Below, piece by piece: positions 23,676 through 35,401 of a DNA stretch of 64,000 nt. The position numbers and the translations under genes were made by a program. The stretch's first letter is position 1. Each line of letters opens with the position of its first letter. The notes beneath the pieces were generated by a model. It had not been told where the DNA came from, did no database searches, and saw only the letters and a list, made by a program, of their open reading frames with translations. Source of the DNA: Mytilus galloprovincialis (taxonomy: Eukaryota; Mollusca; Bivalvia; Mytilida; Mytilidae); contig NC_134843.1 in the NCBI RefSeq assembly GCF_965363235.1, forward strand, positions 48,169,535 to 48,233,534, given 5' to 3'.

Positions 23676-25330
23676 AATAAACAGGGATTTGCTTTTTGGT
23701 AAATTGGAAAATTTAGGTATAAGTAGTAAAATGTTAAATGCTATTTTTTCACTTTATAGAAATGTATATTCATGTGTAAAAGTAAATGGTAATTTTACTG
23801 ATTGGTTTGAGGTTAAATGTGGTTTGAAACAAGGGTGTATTCTGTCTCCAATTTTGTTTAACATTTTTATTAATGACCTTGTAGATGAAGTTAAAAAATT
23901 AGATACTGGAGTAAAAATTGATGATGAAAAAATGTGTGTACTACTTTATGCAGATGATCTTGTATTTATAACAGAAAATGAGAAAGATCTACAAAAAATG
24001 TTGGATACTTTAAATATATGGTGTTGTAAAAATGATTTAGTTGTAAATCTAGAGAAATCAAAAATTGTACATTTCAGAACTAAGTCTACACCAAAGACAA
24101 ATTTTACTTTTGTACTTAATAATAATGATATGGAAATTGTTCCTAGTTATACTTATCTAGGTTTACTGTTGTCAGAATTTTTAGACTACAATTGTATGGC
24201 TAAGGCAGTAGCTAAATCTGCAAGTAGGTCTTTAGGTTTATTAATAGCTAAATGTAAAGCTAATGGCGGTTTTCAATTTGATACATTTACAAAACTTTTT
24301 GATACACTTGTTATGTCTGTCATTGAATACGGTGCCTCAATTTGGGGTCACCAGGATTTTTCTTGTATTAATGCTGTAAAAAATAGAGCAATGAGATTTT
24401 TTATGGGTGTGGGTAAATACACCCCTAACTTAGCCTTATATGGAGATATGGGTTGGATGCCCAGTATTATATCTCAGTGGACATGTATTTTTAGATTATG
24501 GTCGAGACTTACTAAAATGTCTCATTTTAGAGTTAATAAAAAGGTTTTCTTATGGGGCAATAAATGCTGTAATAGTAAATTTAGAAATTGGAATTATAGA
24601 GTCAATGTGAAATTTAAAGAAATGGATATGGAGTTTTTATGTAATACTGATTTTTCTATTGATAAAAATACAATTAAACAAATTGAAAAGGAAAATTTTT
24701 GTAGATATAAAGAGAAGTGGTACTCTGACTTAATGTACAATGAAAGAAGTAAATTGCGAACGTATAGAATGTTTAAGCAATGTTTTAATAAAGAAAAATA
24801 TTTAGGTATTAATATGCCTGGAAAATATAAGAGTGCATATGCTAAATTTAGATGTGGTGTTGCACCTCTGAGAATAGAAACTGGCCGATATGAAGGCATT
24901 ATGGTTGACAATAGATTATGTTTTAATGAGCAATGTAAGAAAAATAACATTATTGAAGATGAGAAACATGTCTTAATTAACTGCCCAGTATATGCAGATT
25001 TACGAGCTATTTTATTTAGACATGCTAGCTCTTTTAATTGTGATTTTGTTAATTTGTCTGATGATGATAAATTCAAATTTTTATTCACTGATGAAAATGT
25101 GTGTTACTTTTTAGCCAAAATCTGCTATGATGTATTATTAAAAAGAAAAGGTATTTTATATAATTGTAGATAATAATGTGTTTTGTAGAAATTTTATAGT
25201 CTCTCATAACTCTTTTTAGAGTGGCTCATGTTGTTTTAAATATTACTGTAATTTTATAAATGTATAAATGTATGTCAATTTTGAGGTGAGACTCTAATAA
25301 AGTATTTGTCTTTGTCTCTTTGTCTTCGTA
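23676..25330 (+). mobile_element. 5'-truncated LINE (YADD type) with intact 3' part
   Basis: The copy begins inside the RT domain (RDLLFGKLENLG) and continues through the stop at 25171-25173 and a ~155-bp 3' UTR with AATAAA (25297) to a tail of 'ttgtcttt' repeats at about 25305-25325. A sharp 5' truncation within RT and a simple-repeat tail are usual results of target-primed reverse transcription. Confidence 0.85.
23689..25173 (+). pseudogene. Truncated reverse transcriptase ORF (494 codons, open)
   Basis: The frame is uninterrupted. Motifs are KCGLKQGCILSPILFNIFINDL, the catalytic YADDLVFI, NLEKSKIVHF, YTYLGLLL, and a C-terminal Cys/His-like motif CFNEQCKKNNIIEDEKHVLINC. The first catalytic Asp block of RT and the whole endonuclease are missing, so it cannot be active. 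There is no RNase H, unlike the LINE at 18-21 kb, so it is a different clade. Absence of any stop in 1.5 kb indicates a recent insertion. It is not a host gene: it has no introns and begins in mid-domain. Confidence 0.85.
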
Positions 25331-25542
25331 ATTAATCAGCCCTGTTTTTTTTTGTTTTGACAGTGGCTATTTAGCCGGTACTGAATAAAACTGTTCATTG
25401 GTGTGATAAGTAGAGAATCAAAAAGCTTAATAATAATTTAAACTCATTTAATCACAATATCAAGCATTAAAAATTCAGTACAAACAAAAATAAGATATTG
25501 AATATGTTCATAAATAGATAATTTATAATATATAACAAGTAC

Positions 25543-27323
25543 ACACCCGTGATATCGCGGGTCCGTGACTGAATCAAAGTATATAACTATGCCTAAGCCT
25601 TATTTTAGTAATTGGTATTGTCATCTGATAAAGTCATGTCGATTATAAGATACACAGTTTTCTCTGCTTTCAAATCTTTCTGTTTGAACCCGTCGACCTG
25701 GAACTTATCAATTATTGGAAATATTAATTATTTGGAAAACAAAAGGTCCAGGCTATCCAGGAATGGGGTATTTTTTAATCAACATCATTGTCCTATATTA
25801 GTTATCTTAGAAAGTCTTGCTGATTGCTGAATAAAGCTACAATAGGGAACAATTTGACAATGATTAGAATTTAGTAGTCAGGGCCGTAACTACCTATGAG
25901 GCAGGAGAGGCAACTGCCTCCCCTGAATTTTCTACACCAAAATTATTTTTTTGAAGTAATAAAATGAAATGAATATTGACAATATGTACACGAAGAACTT
26001 TAATTTATATTATAAACAACACAAGTTTACAGTTTTAACAGTGTTATCATGATACTTGATATATCTGTCATTTTCCGGATTTTTGATCGAAAGTGAACCC
26101 TTTCAGTATTTTTGTTTCGTGTGGCCGTCCGTCTGTTATTCAGTATTCGTACGAGAACACATATGAAACTTTGCTTTCGACGTGTTCGACAATTTGGAAT
26201 AAAACTTAACTATTCACATTTATTTAGGGGCTCCATAAAGCAGAGGAAGTTCCCTTTGTATTGTGAATCTTTTATGATATCGGAAATTCATTACCGGCTG
26301 AATCAGCTGTTGGGTCATATTTTTAACGTCTCCCGGCCGATCGTTCGAGAACATTATGGTCAATGCCTTAGTAGTTAAACACTCCCATTCGTTGAAGCAG
26401 GGACTTTCTAATCTAAGTATATACTAGTTTAGAAAGACCCTGGTTGTAGTTATATACAAGTCTGTTCAGCTTTCAACAATATTGAAATTCAAGGTCCTCG
26501 ACAGTCAAAAAAAATATCTTGCTTTAGATGTTTTTTTTAACTCACCAGTTTGATTTCTAACGAAAATATCTTTAAATACAGGTAATAATTGTTTGCATAA
26601 AAATTGCTACCAGTATCCAGCAATACTAATGTTTCTTGAAGTAAGGAATCGAAGGAAAACGGGTGATTTTTAGTCATATTGAGAACAAAATCCGCGGTCA
26701 CAATGTATTTAATACGGTTAATAATTATAGGTCAAAGTACGGCTTCAAAACGGAGCCTTGACTCACCCCGAACAGCAATCTCAGTTTGTTTTTGCATAAA
26801 AATTGCTTCCAGGTTCAAGCAATACTGATGTTTCGTAAAGTAAGTAAATCGAATGAAAACGGGTAATTTTTAGCCATTTTACTGTGAGAAAAAAAAATCA
26901 GCGGGAGGCTGCGCCCCCTAACCCCCTCTCTTGGGGGCCTCATTCGGCGGCCCCAAACCCCTGTCTCCCCTGAATTTGAACCCTAGTTACGGCCCTGGTA
27001 GTGTTAGCCCTTTGATTATGACCCGTGTATATAGCAAAATCCTAAATACACCGTTTGGTGGTGCGCCTGTCAAATGCGGAACGTACAGATAAGGTAATAT
27101 AGCTAACAGGTGAATATACTATTGGTATCGGTATCGGATTAGACCCGGAACTTGTTAATTATTGGCAATATTAATTATGTGGAAAACAGAAGGGTCTGGA
27201 GTGGTGTAATTTTTAATCTACACCATTGTCCTTATTAGTTATATATAGAGTTGAATTCTTTGATGTGTCGTTTTTACCCGATGACGGCTGACAAATTGGA
27301 CCTCGTAATTTTAGTATTATAGA
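25543..27323 (-). mobile_element. Helitron-type copy B, split by a CAG-ended element
   Basis: The 3'-terminal hairpin block (reverse complement of acacacccgtgatatcgcggg) lies at 25543-25565 and the TCTATAATACTAAAA 5' end (reverse complement) at about 27309-27323. The middle matches copies at 45150 and 54887. Positions 25879-26997 are a later insertion, leaving about 660 bp of Helitron. The terminal CTAG is not intact here (agtacaca). Confidence 0.75.
25879..26997. mobile_element. CAG-ended DNA element (hAT-like?), 1,119 bp, TSD GTAGT
   Basis: Ends are CAGGGCCGTAACTA (25879) and TAGTTACGGCCCTG (ending 26997), an exact inverted pair. The flanking GTAGT at 25874-25878 and 26998-27002 is a 5-bp target duplication, confirmed because undisrupted Helitron copies read ttagtagtgtt at this spot. 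No transposase frame is convincing. Two similar internal blocks ('ttgcataaaaattgct.ccag', near 26593 and 26798) show a degenerate internal duplication. Confidence 0.85.
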
Positions 27324-29419
27324 TACATTTTATAACTTTATAATGCTGTATTAATTAAAAGCATGAAAACACATTTGTATATACATTATTAAATTTTTTT
27401 TTTCTAAAATATTTATAAAAAAATGATTTTTAAATCTGTGTAAAATCTACGGTTTGAGTATCCTGCCAACTGATAAAAATAGTGTTATGTAAAACTACAT
27501 CATTAAACAGACACGACAGACAATTTTAAAAGTTGTTTGCTATGAATTTCCGAATTGAACACATTATTAAACATTTGCAATTGTTACAAAACCAATTCTT
27601 TGCCTTTGGAAGTTGTTTTAGTCTAGCACAATATAAGATAAATGTTGCCAATCCAAACAGGAACTACACATTATACTGGCTTGAATCTGCGTCATGTGTG
27701 CATATGCTACATATGTGTCCATCTACGTTAGACAAACGCCGCATACGCCAACATATGTTTCTTGAACACCCAATAAACACTTAGGTACGCTTCTCGTACG
27801 CCCAATACACGCTTAAAGGACGTTGTGCACATGTTACAGATATACTACATATTTTAATTCTTCATTGATGTTTCTGTTTGGTGTTCGACATTTCATGGTT
27901 TTGATGGGACGTGCACCCATTTTCCACACCTGAACAAAATGTTCCTTTTCATAATTTTCTATACCCAATGCAAACTCTTTGTAGGAATTGAATTGTGCAT
28001 TAAGCTCAATTTTTTTAGGTGTTGTATCATCCATTATCACACTATATACTAACCAACTATTTAGGTTGAAAGTACTCATCCGACATATTCAGTTCATTTG
28101 GTTTGTAATATTTTTCAAACTACAAAAGAGTTTCCTTAAGTTATATACAGGTACATGATGTTAAAAAGGAGATTTTAATTTCAGAATATATTTAATTTGA
28201 TAGTTAAAAGTTTAAGTGTTTATGAGTAACAGTTAATACAAGTTTTTAAATATGGAATTTTGATATCTTATTATAATTCTTACATTTTAATTCCAGTGAG
28301 ATAAAATTAAACCAGAGCCGGCTAAATAGCAAATTTGCTATTTTGCCGGTGCCGGTCAAATAACCATTGACAGTCTGCCTTTTTTTTTTATTGTTGAGGC
28401 TACATATCAATGTGACCATAGCCAGTGCCAATTATAAAACAGACCGTGATATAAAAAAAAATCCATCAGCGATAAGACACCAACTATTTCCACCACACAG
28501 GACGAGATGGATACGTAACTTTAAAACTCATCAAGACGTCGCGTACGGTGTTGGTGTTGGTTTTGGTAACGTTAGTTTGACGTTATTTTTCATGCATTGT
28601 ATCAAACTCCGAAACAGTGGTGACATCTGGCTACGCTTCTTTACAGAGAAAGGGAAGTATGACCCGAACGATAACGCTGTATGGAGTTTGGCATTGTATA
28701 AATAACGTCGTACTTTTTTTCATTTCGTGCAGCTCAATCATACAGCATAAGTTTATATGAGCGCTTTGCTTGACTTGCTACGTATAGAACCGAAATGCAA
28801 AAGCGGCACATATTTTTTTAAAGTACAGTTAAATAAAAACAGAAAAATAATATTCATTTAAATTAGTATCCCCTTGGAGCAAAGATATTTTCTCTTTTTT
28901 TTTGATTGAAACAGGATATTTTTAAAAAAAAGTTTAAACCCCTGTCTTTTCTGCTGCCTTTTTTTTTTTTTTAGTTTAAACATATTTATTTATAGTGGAT
29001 TAGGAAACAAGTTATTACAACTTATATTAATCCGTTTCCACTTTGAGGGAGCGAGTGTTTCTGTAGCCTTAGCCTGCTCTTTTCGAAATCTAAAAGGGTG
29101 ACTTTTACGTGCAAGAGATACTGCTCTCTCTTAACACGGATCAGTCATTTATCGCCCCCTTCCGACGGACTATCGTTGTTTCACAAGACCATCATACTCG
29201 CAAATGGCGTCAAGGGCTTATTCTTTTATCCGCTTTTGATAATTTTCGAATACAAATTTTATTAGTTGAATCGTTTGTTTCATCGCCTGTATTAAATGTT
29301 AAAAGAATCAACAGTTGAAAGCAAATTCAAAATTAACCACAATAAAGTTAATTTAATCAAATTTGCCAATTTCATAAACAAAAGGAAATTTAATCTCACC
29401 TATGAACAAGAAAACAGAT
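27324..29419. other. Unassigned intergenic stretch with small relics
   Basis: AT-rich. It contains a possible ZSWIM/FAR1-like fragment (27834-28079, minus), an unrecognised open frame at 28367-28705 (plus) and poly(T) runs near 28870-28975. No spliced gene can be built with confidence. Confidence 0.35.
27834..28079 (-). pseudogene. Possible ZSWIM3/FAR1-like N-terminal fragment
   Basis: An 81-codon frame contains FNSYKEFALGIENYEKEHFVQVWKMG and ELKYVVYL. The layout resembles the N-terminal domain of ZSWIM1/3-type and FAR1/MULE-derived proteins: aromatic-rich start, acidic helix, HFVQ-like strand, then a basic segment and 'LKY...Y'. The frame ends exactly where the conserved Cys/His part would begin, so it is probably broken. 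This is a family-pattern inference. Confidence 0.35.
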
Positions 29420-29582
29420 GGGCGCAGATAATTTTAGCGAAAAACTCATGACTAGGGGACATTTTAGCGCAGACATTAGAGCCCATTTTAGCGCAGGATT
29501 AATCCGTTCAGCTGTATTTTCAATAGCCCATTTTAGCGAAACTTTCCTAGTTGAATAATACTAAAACCACGAGCATTAATTT

Positions 29583-32443
29583 ATGCAGTTGTATATATAT
29601 ATGTTCACTTTGGTTCATCATGGAAATAAAAGTAATTCTATAGTTTTTCTTGATACTATCATCAAATTGCAAACAACAACATATATAAAAATACAATGTA
29701 TAGACGAATGTTCACCACAATCTAGACAAGATAAAGAGAAATATCAGTTCCTACTGCAACTTTATGAACAGTATTGTACAAGGGGTATTGATAGATCCGT
29801 GTTTTACTTGCTCGGATACTAATATTAAAAACACATATTTTTGTATCTATTCTATATTTTCAAAACTACATATGTACAGTTAACCTACAAATCTACAACT
29901 CTCTGTTTTTATGGCTACACGTGCTGTTCTTATCTATAAAGTCATGAATATTTATTAGCTATGTAGGCGTGTCAAAATCGTATCATACGCGATAATGACC
30001 AGCCAGTACACACTGTAATGATTTCATTAACCAGTATTAAAAAGATAAACATAACATCCCCGCCCACAAATTAGAAATTTCTAAAAATTTCTTACTGGTC
30101 AATGAAATCTATTTATATAAAAATTATGAATAATAATAATAAAAAACAAAATTGAAACAACCTCTCAGCAAATACTAATTGTACTTTAATATACACACAT
30201 TTAAAACTTGAAAAAAAAAAATCATAAGTTCTCATTAAATAATAATTCTATGTGTTAATTTTTATGACTACAAATTTTGTTTAGTATAAAAAAATGAGAA
30301 AAAAAAACAAAAAAAACAGACAGTTTTAAAAGATCATCGCTAAAATATGCAGTAAAAAAAAAATTATAAGGTCAAAATAAATATGAAAAAAAAAAAAAAA
30401 AAATAAACATTTGTATCAATTAAAATCAATGATCATGGTTTAAACTTAGTTCCCAGTGTAATTAATGTAGTCTTGAAACAGAAATTCTGTTTATCTGATC
30501 TGTCAAAATGACAAGTGTGCATAACTTTTATAGTTACAAATCAACTAATCTAACCACTAAATCTCATTAAAACTCATTATGTAAAAACCACAACAACATT
30601 AATATCTCTCTGTGAAATCCCAGACACAGATGTTCGATACCACAGGTCGTAAAATCTTGACCATTAAACTCTCACTTGTTTATTTTACGGATACTTCCAA
30701 GAGCACGACATATTACAACTGTCAACTTGCTCAAGTGAACACTTGCGATGCATAAAAATGTAGCTTTAAAAATAAACATACATGTTTCAAAGTGATGACA
30801 CTAGCAGAGACCCGTGACTCTTAATATATTTCAAATAATAATAACTAGTTTATCTCACACACTCACACAATTATCCATTAATCCCTGGCCGGAGATTAAA
30901 GAGTCTTACAACATTCATTCAAAATAGATATTAATATATGAAAACAAAGGTTATTTCTAGCATAACATCTTTTGCGCTACTACATCTGTTGTTCAACGTT
31001 TAAACATTTTAAAAAATTCCGGCCACCAATTTTTTGGCCCCTCTAATAAAATCCCAGCTACCAATTTTTGGCCCCTTTAATAAAATACCGGCCCCCAGTT
31101 TCTGGCCACTTTTACACTTTAAATCTCTTGAATCATTTGATTCCACCCCAAAATTCCTGATACAATTAGACACTCAAATAACAAAAGTAACTTTTACAAA
31201 AAAAACAAAAAAACAACCTTATCATCACCGTATTTTTAAATCAACAACAACAAATATACTAAATGCAGTCACGTGTAGCCCTATATACAAGCATGCAAAA
31301 GAACCAATTCAAATAGAACAAACAAATTGATTACATGTCACAAACAATTCAATGTAAAGCATATTGACAAAATGTCAAATTTCAACATTGTCACTAAAAT
31401 GTTCTTTCATCTCTGGTTTGGTATTTAGATATATCGATAGTGGCGAGACAATCACATCACAGGTGGCGAATCAATATTCACACACTCAATTCCAGAATCT
31501 TGTGGCGAGGCAATTCTCACACACAAGTATAAAACTTTATCTTGACTATCTGTGGCGAGGCAATTCTCACACACAGATCTGTATAAAACGACGATTGGTT
31601 GTGGCGAAACAATTTTCACACACAAAAATAGACTCACAGTATCATTGGAGAAAACGGATTAAAATATATATGAAAAGTATCATTTTGCACTGGATACAAT
31701 ATTTTTAACAGCTCAGCGGTTATCGGTTATATTTTACTTTAAAAAATGATTTTGGAACTAATAGATATAATTAAAAATTCGAGAGTTGAGTTTCGTACAC
31801 TGTAATGTAATGTTCAGAAATGCTAGTAATTATAAAGATGCATGTACACAATACTATTGAAAATTCTGTTGCTGTATATAGTTCCTAAAAGTTAAGTTAT
31901 TTGATATTTTTTCACTTTTTAAATCACCGGTCTATATCTAGTCATAGCACCACCTCCAATATCCACATAAATGTTATATAATAAGCGAAAAATCTATATA
32001 AATCCAAAGAAAAAGTTATTATATCCAGGAGAAAAACAAGCCATTGTGAACTGTTCAAACAACTACCACGAAGTCACAATATTAATATATACAATTTGAG
32101 TCCTCCACCATGATAGATCCGTGTTTTACTTGCTCGGATACTAATATTAAAAACACATATTTTTGTATCTATTCTATATTTTCAAAACTACATATGTACA
32201 GTTAACCTACAAATCTACAACTCTCTGTTTTTATGGCTACACGTGCTGTTCTTATCTATAAAGTCATGAATATTTATTAGCTATGTAGGCGTGTCAAAAT
32301 CGTATCATACGCGATAATGACCAGCCAGTACACACTGTAATGATTTCATTAACCAGTATTAAAAAGATAAACATAACAGTATACCCAGAGCCCATTACGT
32401 ACGTTCTCTGGAATATAAATTCCAGGCTAGAACGGACTTTTAA
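29583..32443 (+). CDS. ORF inside the Mutator-like element, split by the LTR insertion
   Basis: The frame opens at ATG 29583 (MQLYIYMFTLVHHG) and runs 67 codons to the LTR insertion site. After the right-hand target duplication the same frame resumes at 32383 and continues 19 codons to TAA at 32441-32443, for a pre-insertion length of 88 codons. No family is recognised; it contains a polar stretch with Cys, Gln and Arg. It may be a captured host exon or an element gene. The LTR element now separates the halves, so it is broken. Confidence 0.35.
29789..30056 (-). repeat. Left LTR (268 bp; 3' LTR if the element is read on minus)
   Basis: It begins TGATAGATCCG and ends AAACATAACA on the plus strand, with no difference seen from the right LTR. 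Confidence 0.9.
31436..31630. repeat. Tandem motif in the LTR element interior
   Basis: Five imperfect copies of 'gtggcgaggcaattctcacacaca' occur at about 31440, 31462, 31501, 31551 and 31601, separated by variable spacers. They are probably a degraded minisatellite. They do not form an array with regular spacing. Confidence 0.65.
32111..32378 (-). repeat. Right LTR (268 bp; 5' LTR if the element is read on minus)
   Basis: Same sequence and length as 29789-30056. On its left the reverse complement gives the TGG-starting primer-site-like sequence. Confidence 0.9.
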
Positions 32444-32719
32444 AATTTGATTTTAAAATTTGAGTGTTATACTTTAATGGACATGATATTTTTTAAATTG
32501 TGTTGTCTTGCTTCTATTTAAAAAATATATTGATCATTAATCAGTAATCATAAAATGGATTAAAGCATTGCTCTAAAGTGGGCATTGATAATTTCCATTT
32601 TCGCTGGAATGGGTTATAAATTTTGGGCTAAAATGGGCTTTACTTTGGCGCTAAAACGTTAGCTTTTTTTCTCTAAAATGTCCTACCAATGCGCTAAAAT
32701 GTCCTCCGCCGAAACAGAT

Positions 32720-34558
32720 ACAGATATTAATTTGAACTAGATTCGATAAAAATCTGTTAAGATATTGTATCAAAATTATGATAATTTGAAATGAAAAATT
32801 ATAAATTTGATATATCAGATCCCTTTTGCACTGATTGTGCATGGGTTTTCTTTTCTAGATCTCGCGCATGGGTCTTTGTTTTTAATAAAAAGTGGGCAAA
32901 CAAAATAAATATTGAATCAAACATATAAAGAAAAATGCAAGGATGAACTTAAGGATGTTTCATTAATCCTTGTATGTGCCCATCGAAATTGATAAAGAAG
33001 CATGCCAGGATTTTGAGGAGTGGGAAGCATTGTTTATCCTTGCATGTTCCCATGTCCCTAGAAACACACTATCCATTCTTTCTGATTTGAAAATGTGCAA
33101 TTTAAATTGATCCTTTTTCTATTATAATCGTTCGTTCTAAGACACCAGGTCCCATGTACTGAATAGAGAACGTTCAAACTAGTCCCCCAAACTGCCTCAA
33201 ATAATAGATAAGAGGGAAGGGAGAGGGTTTCTGACCTGTTAAGAAAGTTTTGAATAAGCATTCAATGACATATTTGTCGCTGGACGTCAGATAAACAATG
33301 TCTCAATACACAAAAAAATGCGCCAATGTTGGTTACGCAATGTTTCAATCAATCTCATTATAATTATAATAATTAAATCATACTGTTGGTAGAGAAATTC
33401 ACAATTTGTTATTTCTAATTGATAATTTGTTATATCAAATTGATAATCTGTTACATCAAATTGATAATTTGTTATACCAAATTGATAATCTGTTATATCA
33501 AATTGATAATTTGTTATATTAAATTCATATTTTGTTATATCAAATTCATAATTCGTCATATCAAATTGGAAAAAGTTCATTAGCATGGCACGTAAAGGCT
33601 TCCGTAATTTGCGACGTTAGGCACTACATGTCAAGTTTTACAGAACGTAACATCAAAACAAGTAAAAACGCATGGTGTTACATTATGACTAGACAAAAGT
33701 AGTCGCTGACTGTGTCGTTGATTCTTCAGACATGTGATCGAAAATGGGTTAAAAAAATCCCTGAACAGTAGATTTTAATGTTATATAGTATTTTTTTGTG
33801 CTATTTTAATTTCAAATTTTCCCCCTTCAAAACTGTATATTATGACTTATCATACTTGTAACAAAAATGTAAAAAACGGCGTTTTGTGACATTTTGACTA
33901 GACAAAAACAAAAAGATCGCGTTTATTTTTTTTTCAATATTTTCTCTTAAAACTTCGATACATACACCTAAAAAAATAGTTTTCACGTATAAAATAAATT
34001 TCATATCGTAGAAAAGACTGTAACTGCCTATTACTTTTCATAAGACACTTAATAAATACGCCAAAACGTCAGAAAAGAAAACGGCGAATGTGACATTTCA
34101 ACAGATTTAATAAAATGAACAATTTAGGACATAATTTAAACAATACTTACTAACTGAAGACATAGAAAGTTGTATATTTATTGTATAATTTTGACACAGG
34201 AAGGGTGGATATGTAAATTGTGGTTTGGATCTGCAGCATTCGTCCGAATTTTGAAGAGCTCCAAAAAATATGCGAGATTTGGGTTTTGTGACAGAAATAC
34301 AAATTTCAAAAAATCATTAATTCTGACACGATCTTTTGAAATGTTGTAACACAACTTTTTATTTTTTTTCCCTTATTATATACGGAATAAAAATATATTT
34401 CATTTTCGGAATAATCTATTTGAATTAACTTTTAAAATCACTCTTAACTTTACCCCTATCCATATTTTTTTTTCTATTTTCGGCTTGACCACAAAACGAA
34501 GTGAACTTTTCGTCCTGGTCAGACGCGTCCAGTTAACGATGACGTCATAAATAAAACC
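32720..34558. other. Intergenic stretch with a minisatellite, otherwise unassigned
   Basis: Apart from the 21-bp minisatellite at 33398-33572, I see only diffuse repeats, such as 'gacattttgactagacaaaa' (33889) resembling 'acattatgactagacaaaa' (33681). No exons are supported. Confidence 0.35.
33398..33572. repeat. 21-bp minisatellite, about 8-9 copies
   Basis: The unit 'gataatttgttatatcaaatt', with single-base variants, repeats in exact 21-bp register. Because 21 is a multiple of three, the minus strand stays open and reads as heptads of the YQFDITN type inside a 99-codon frame. No start, splice or family evidence supports translation. Confidence 0.85.
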
Positions 34559-34594
34559 TGAGACTACTATATACTGTGTTATAGTAGTCTCAGA
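34559..34594. other. Short perfect hairpin
   Basis: CTGAGACTACTATA and TATAGTAGTCTCAG form a ~14-bp stem around a short loop. It lies just upstream of the candidate gene at 34845. It could be the end of a foldback element. Confidence 0.55.
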
Positions 34595-34844
34595 TAAAAC
34601 ATACACCATGAACACCAAAGACTTCTCGTGCTAGGAGTACAACATTTTTTTTAATAAGTTTAAAAAATGACAAGAATAACTTCAAAGCAACGCTGATCAT
34701 ATGTTGCGGTGTTACTTGTCTACACGCTCAAAATCAGTGTTATGAGGGATCATTCGAGTAACAAAATGAATAAAAGTATTGATTTTAAGGCATATTCCCT
34801 TTCTACTTTTAATTACGCACATTTTGATATATACATTTATATAG

Positions 34845-35384
34845 TTATCAATTCCGAAACTTCTAACAAATGCAATAAAGGCGAACTGGAAAGCAAAACC
34901 CGTATTATCACCGTACGCGACGTCCAACTATTTTGGGAAAAGTATAGTACACGGCGATGTATTTCGTGGCCGACTTGTCATAGTCCGAAATGTCTTTGGG
35001 TCGAGCTGTCCTGATTGTAATTTCCTCGGAGTAGTTCCCCTGGATGCTGCAGATGATAAGTGGCACATGTATGGAAAAACAATTTCAACTGTAAATAAAA
35101 GTTTAATGTTGAACCTTGCAAAGAAGATTCAAAGAGTTACGTATGTAAGTTTTGCAATCCTCTCGTTCCACAAAGCATGTTAAGATGCTTTTGTACTTGC
35201 CTTTTAACTTCAACTTTCAAGCATATAATTTATAGTCATTAATAATTTTTTATTAATATTATTTCCAAGGCATAAAGTTACTAAGCACCTGGCTGTTTCG
35301 GGCGATTGTAAAGACCTTCTCCTGTATACAAAAGAACGAAGAAGGGAAATTTACAATGGCATGAAACAAGAGCCCACAGTGTAA
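34845..35384 (+). CDS. Unrecognised candidate gene, two 3'-terminal exons
   Basis: Exon A (34845-35140) follows a plain acceptor (atatag) and stays open for 98 codons plus two bases, ending at GTATGT. Exon B (35270-35384) starts after ccaag, restores the frame exactly and stops at TAA 35382-35384. The joined ~136-residue C-terminal part contains NAIKANWKAKPVLSPY, GDVFRGRLVIVRN, SSCPDCNFLGVVPLDAAD and a basic end with YTKERRREIYNG. The CPDC pair could bind metal, but no family is recognised. In-frame joining across consensus splice sites, and a composition unlike nearby chance ORFs, support a real gene. The 5' exons are not found. It could also be a transposon gene. Confidence 0.45.
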
Positions 35385-35401
35385 ATAATATAGTGATATA
35401 G

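Larger units (their letters stand above)
29789..32378 (-). mobile_element. Non-autonomous LTR retrotransposon, 2,590 bp, identical LTRs, TSD GTAT
   Basis: Two 268-bp direct repeats (29789-30056 and 32111-32378) look identical by eye. They begin TGATAGATCC and end ATAACA (TG...CA). A 4-bp duplication GTAT flanks the whole (29785-29788 and 32379-32382). Minus orientation is inferred. Next to the right LTR the reverse strand reads TGGTGGAGGACTCAAA, a tRNA-primer-site-like sequence starting TGG. Next to the left LTR it reads TGTGGGCGGGGA, a purine-rich tract. The 2,054-bp interior has no gag, protease, RT or integrase, so it depends on another element (TRIM/LARD type). Confidence 0.88.
29420..32711. 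mobile_element. Foldback Mutator-like element, TSD AAACAGAT, hosting an LTR element
   Basis: Inverted ends share GGCG..AG and ATTTTAGCG. Each end carries several spaced 'attttagcg' repeats (29431-29540 and, inverted, 32600-32700). An 8-bp duplication AAACAGAT flanks it (29412-29419 and 32712-32719). Subtracting the LTR insertion and its duplication leaves ~698 bp, so it is non-autonomous. Long TIRs with subterminal repeats and an 8-bp TSD suggest a MULE; this is inference. Confidence 0.65.

Noticed and set aside
24594..25088. 164-codon ORF on the minus strand
   Set aside because: Antisense shadow of the well-supported YADD-type reverse transcriptase frame.
26112..26378. 88-codon ORF in the CAG-ended element as a transposase
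   Set aside because: No zinc finger or catalytic motifs are seen; composition is as expected by chance.
28367..28705. 112-codon ORF with a hydrophobic start (possible secreted protein)
   Set aside because: The hydrophobic start comes from a poly(T) run; no family, splice or neighbour support. Left as unassigned.
31034..31708. ORFs in the LTR element interior as gag or pol
   Set aside because: No zinc knuckle, protease, RT or integrase motifs; the frames follow repeated 'ccggccaccaatttttggcc' and 'tggcgaggcaattctcacac' sequence.
33398..33572. CRISPR-like array
   Set aside because: Units are contiguous with no unique spacers and the genome is eukaryotic; it is a minisatellite.
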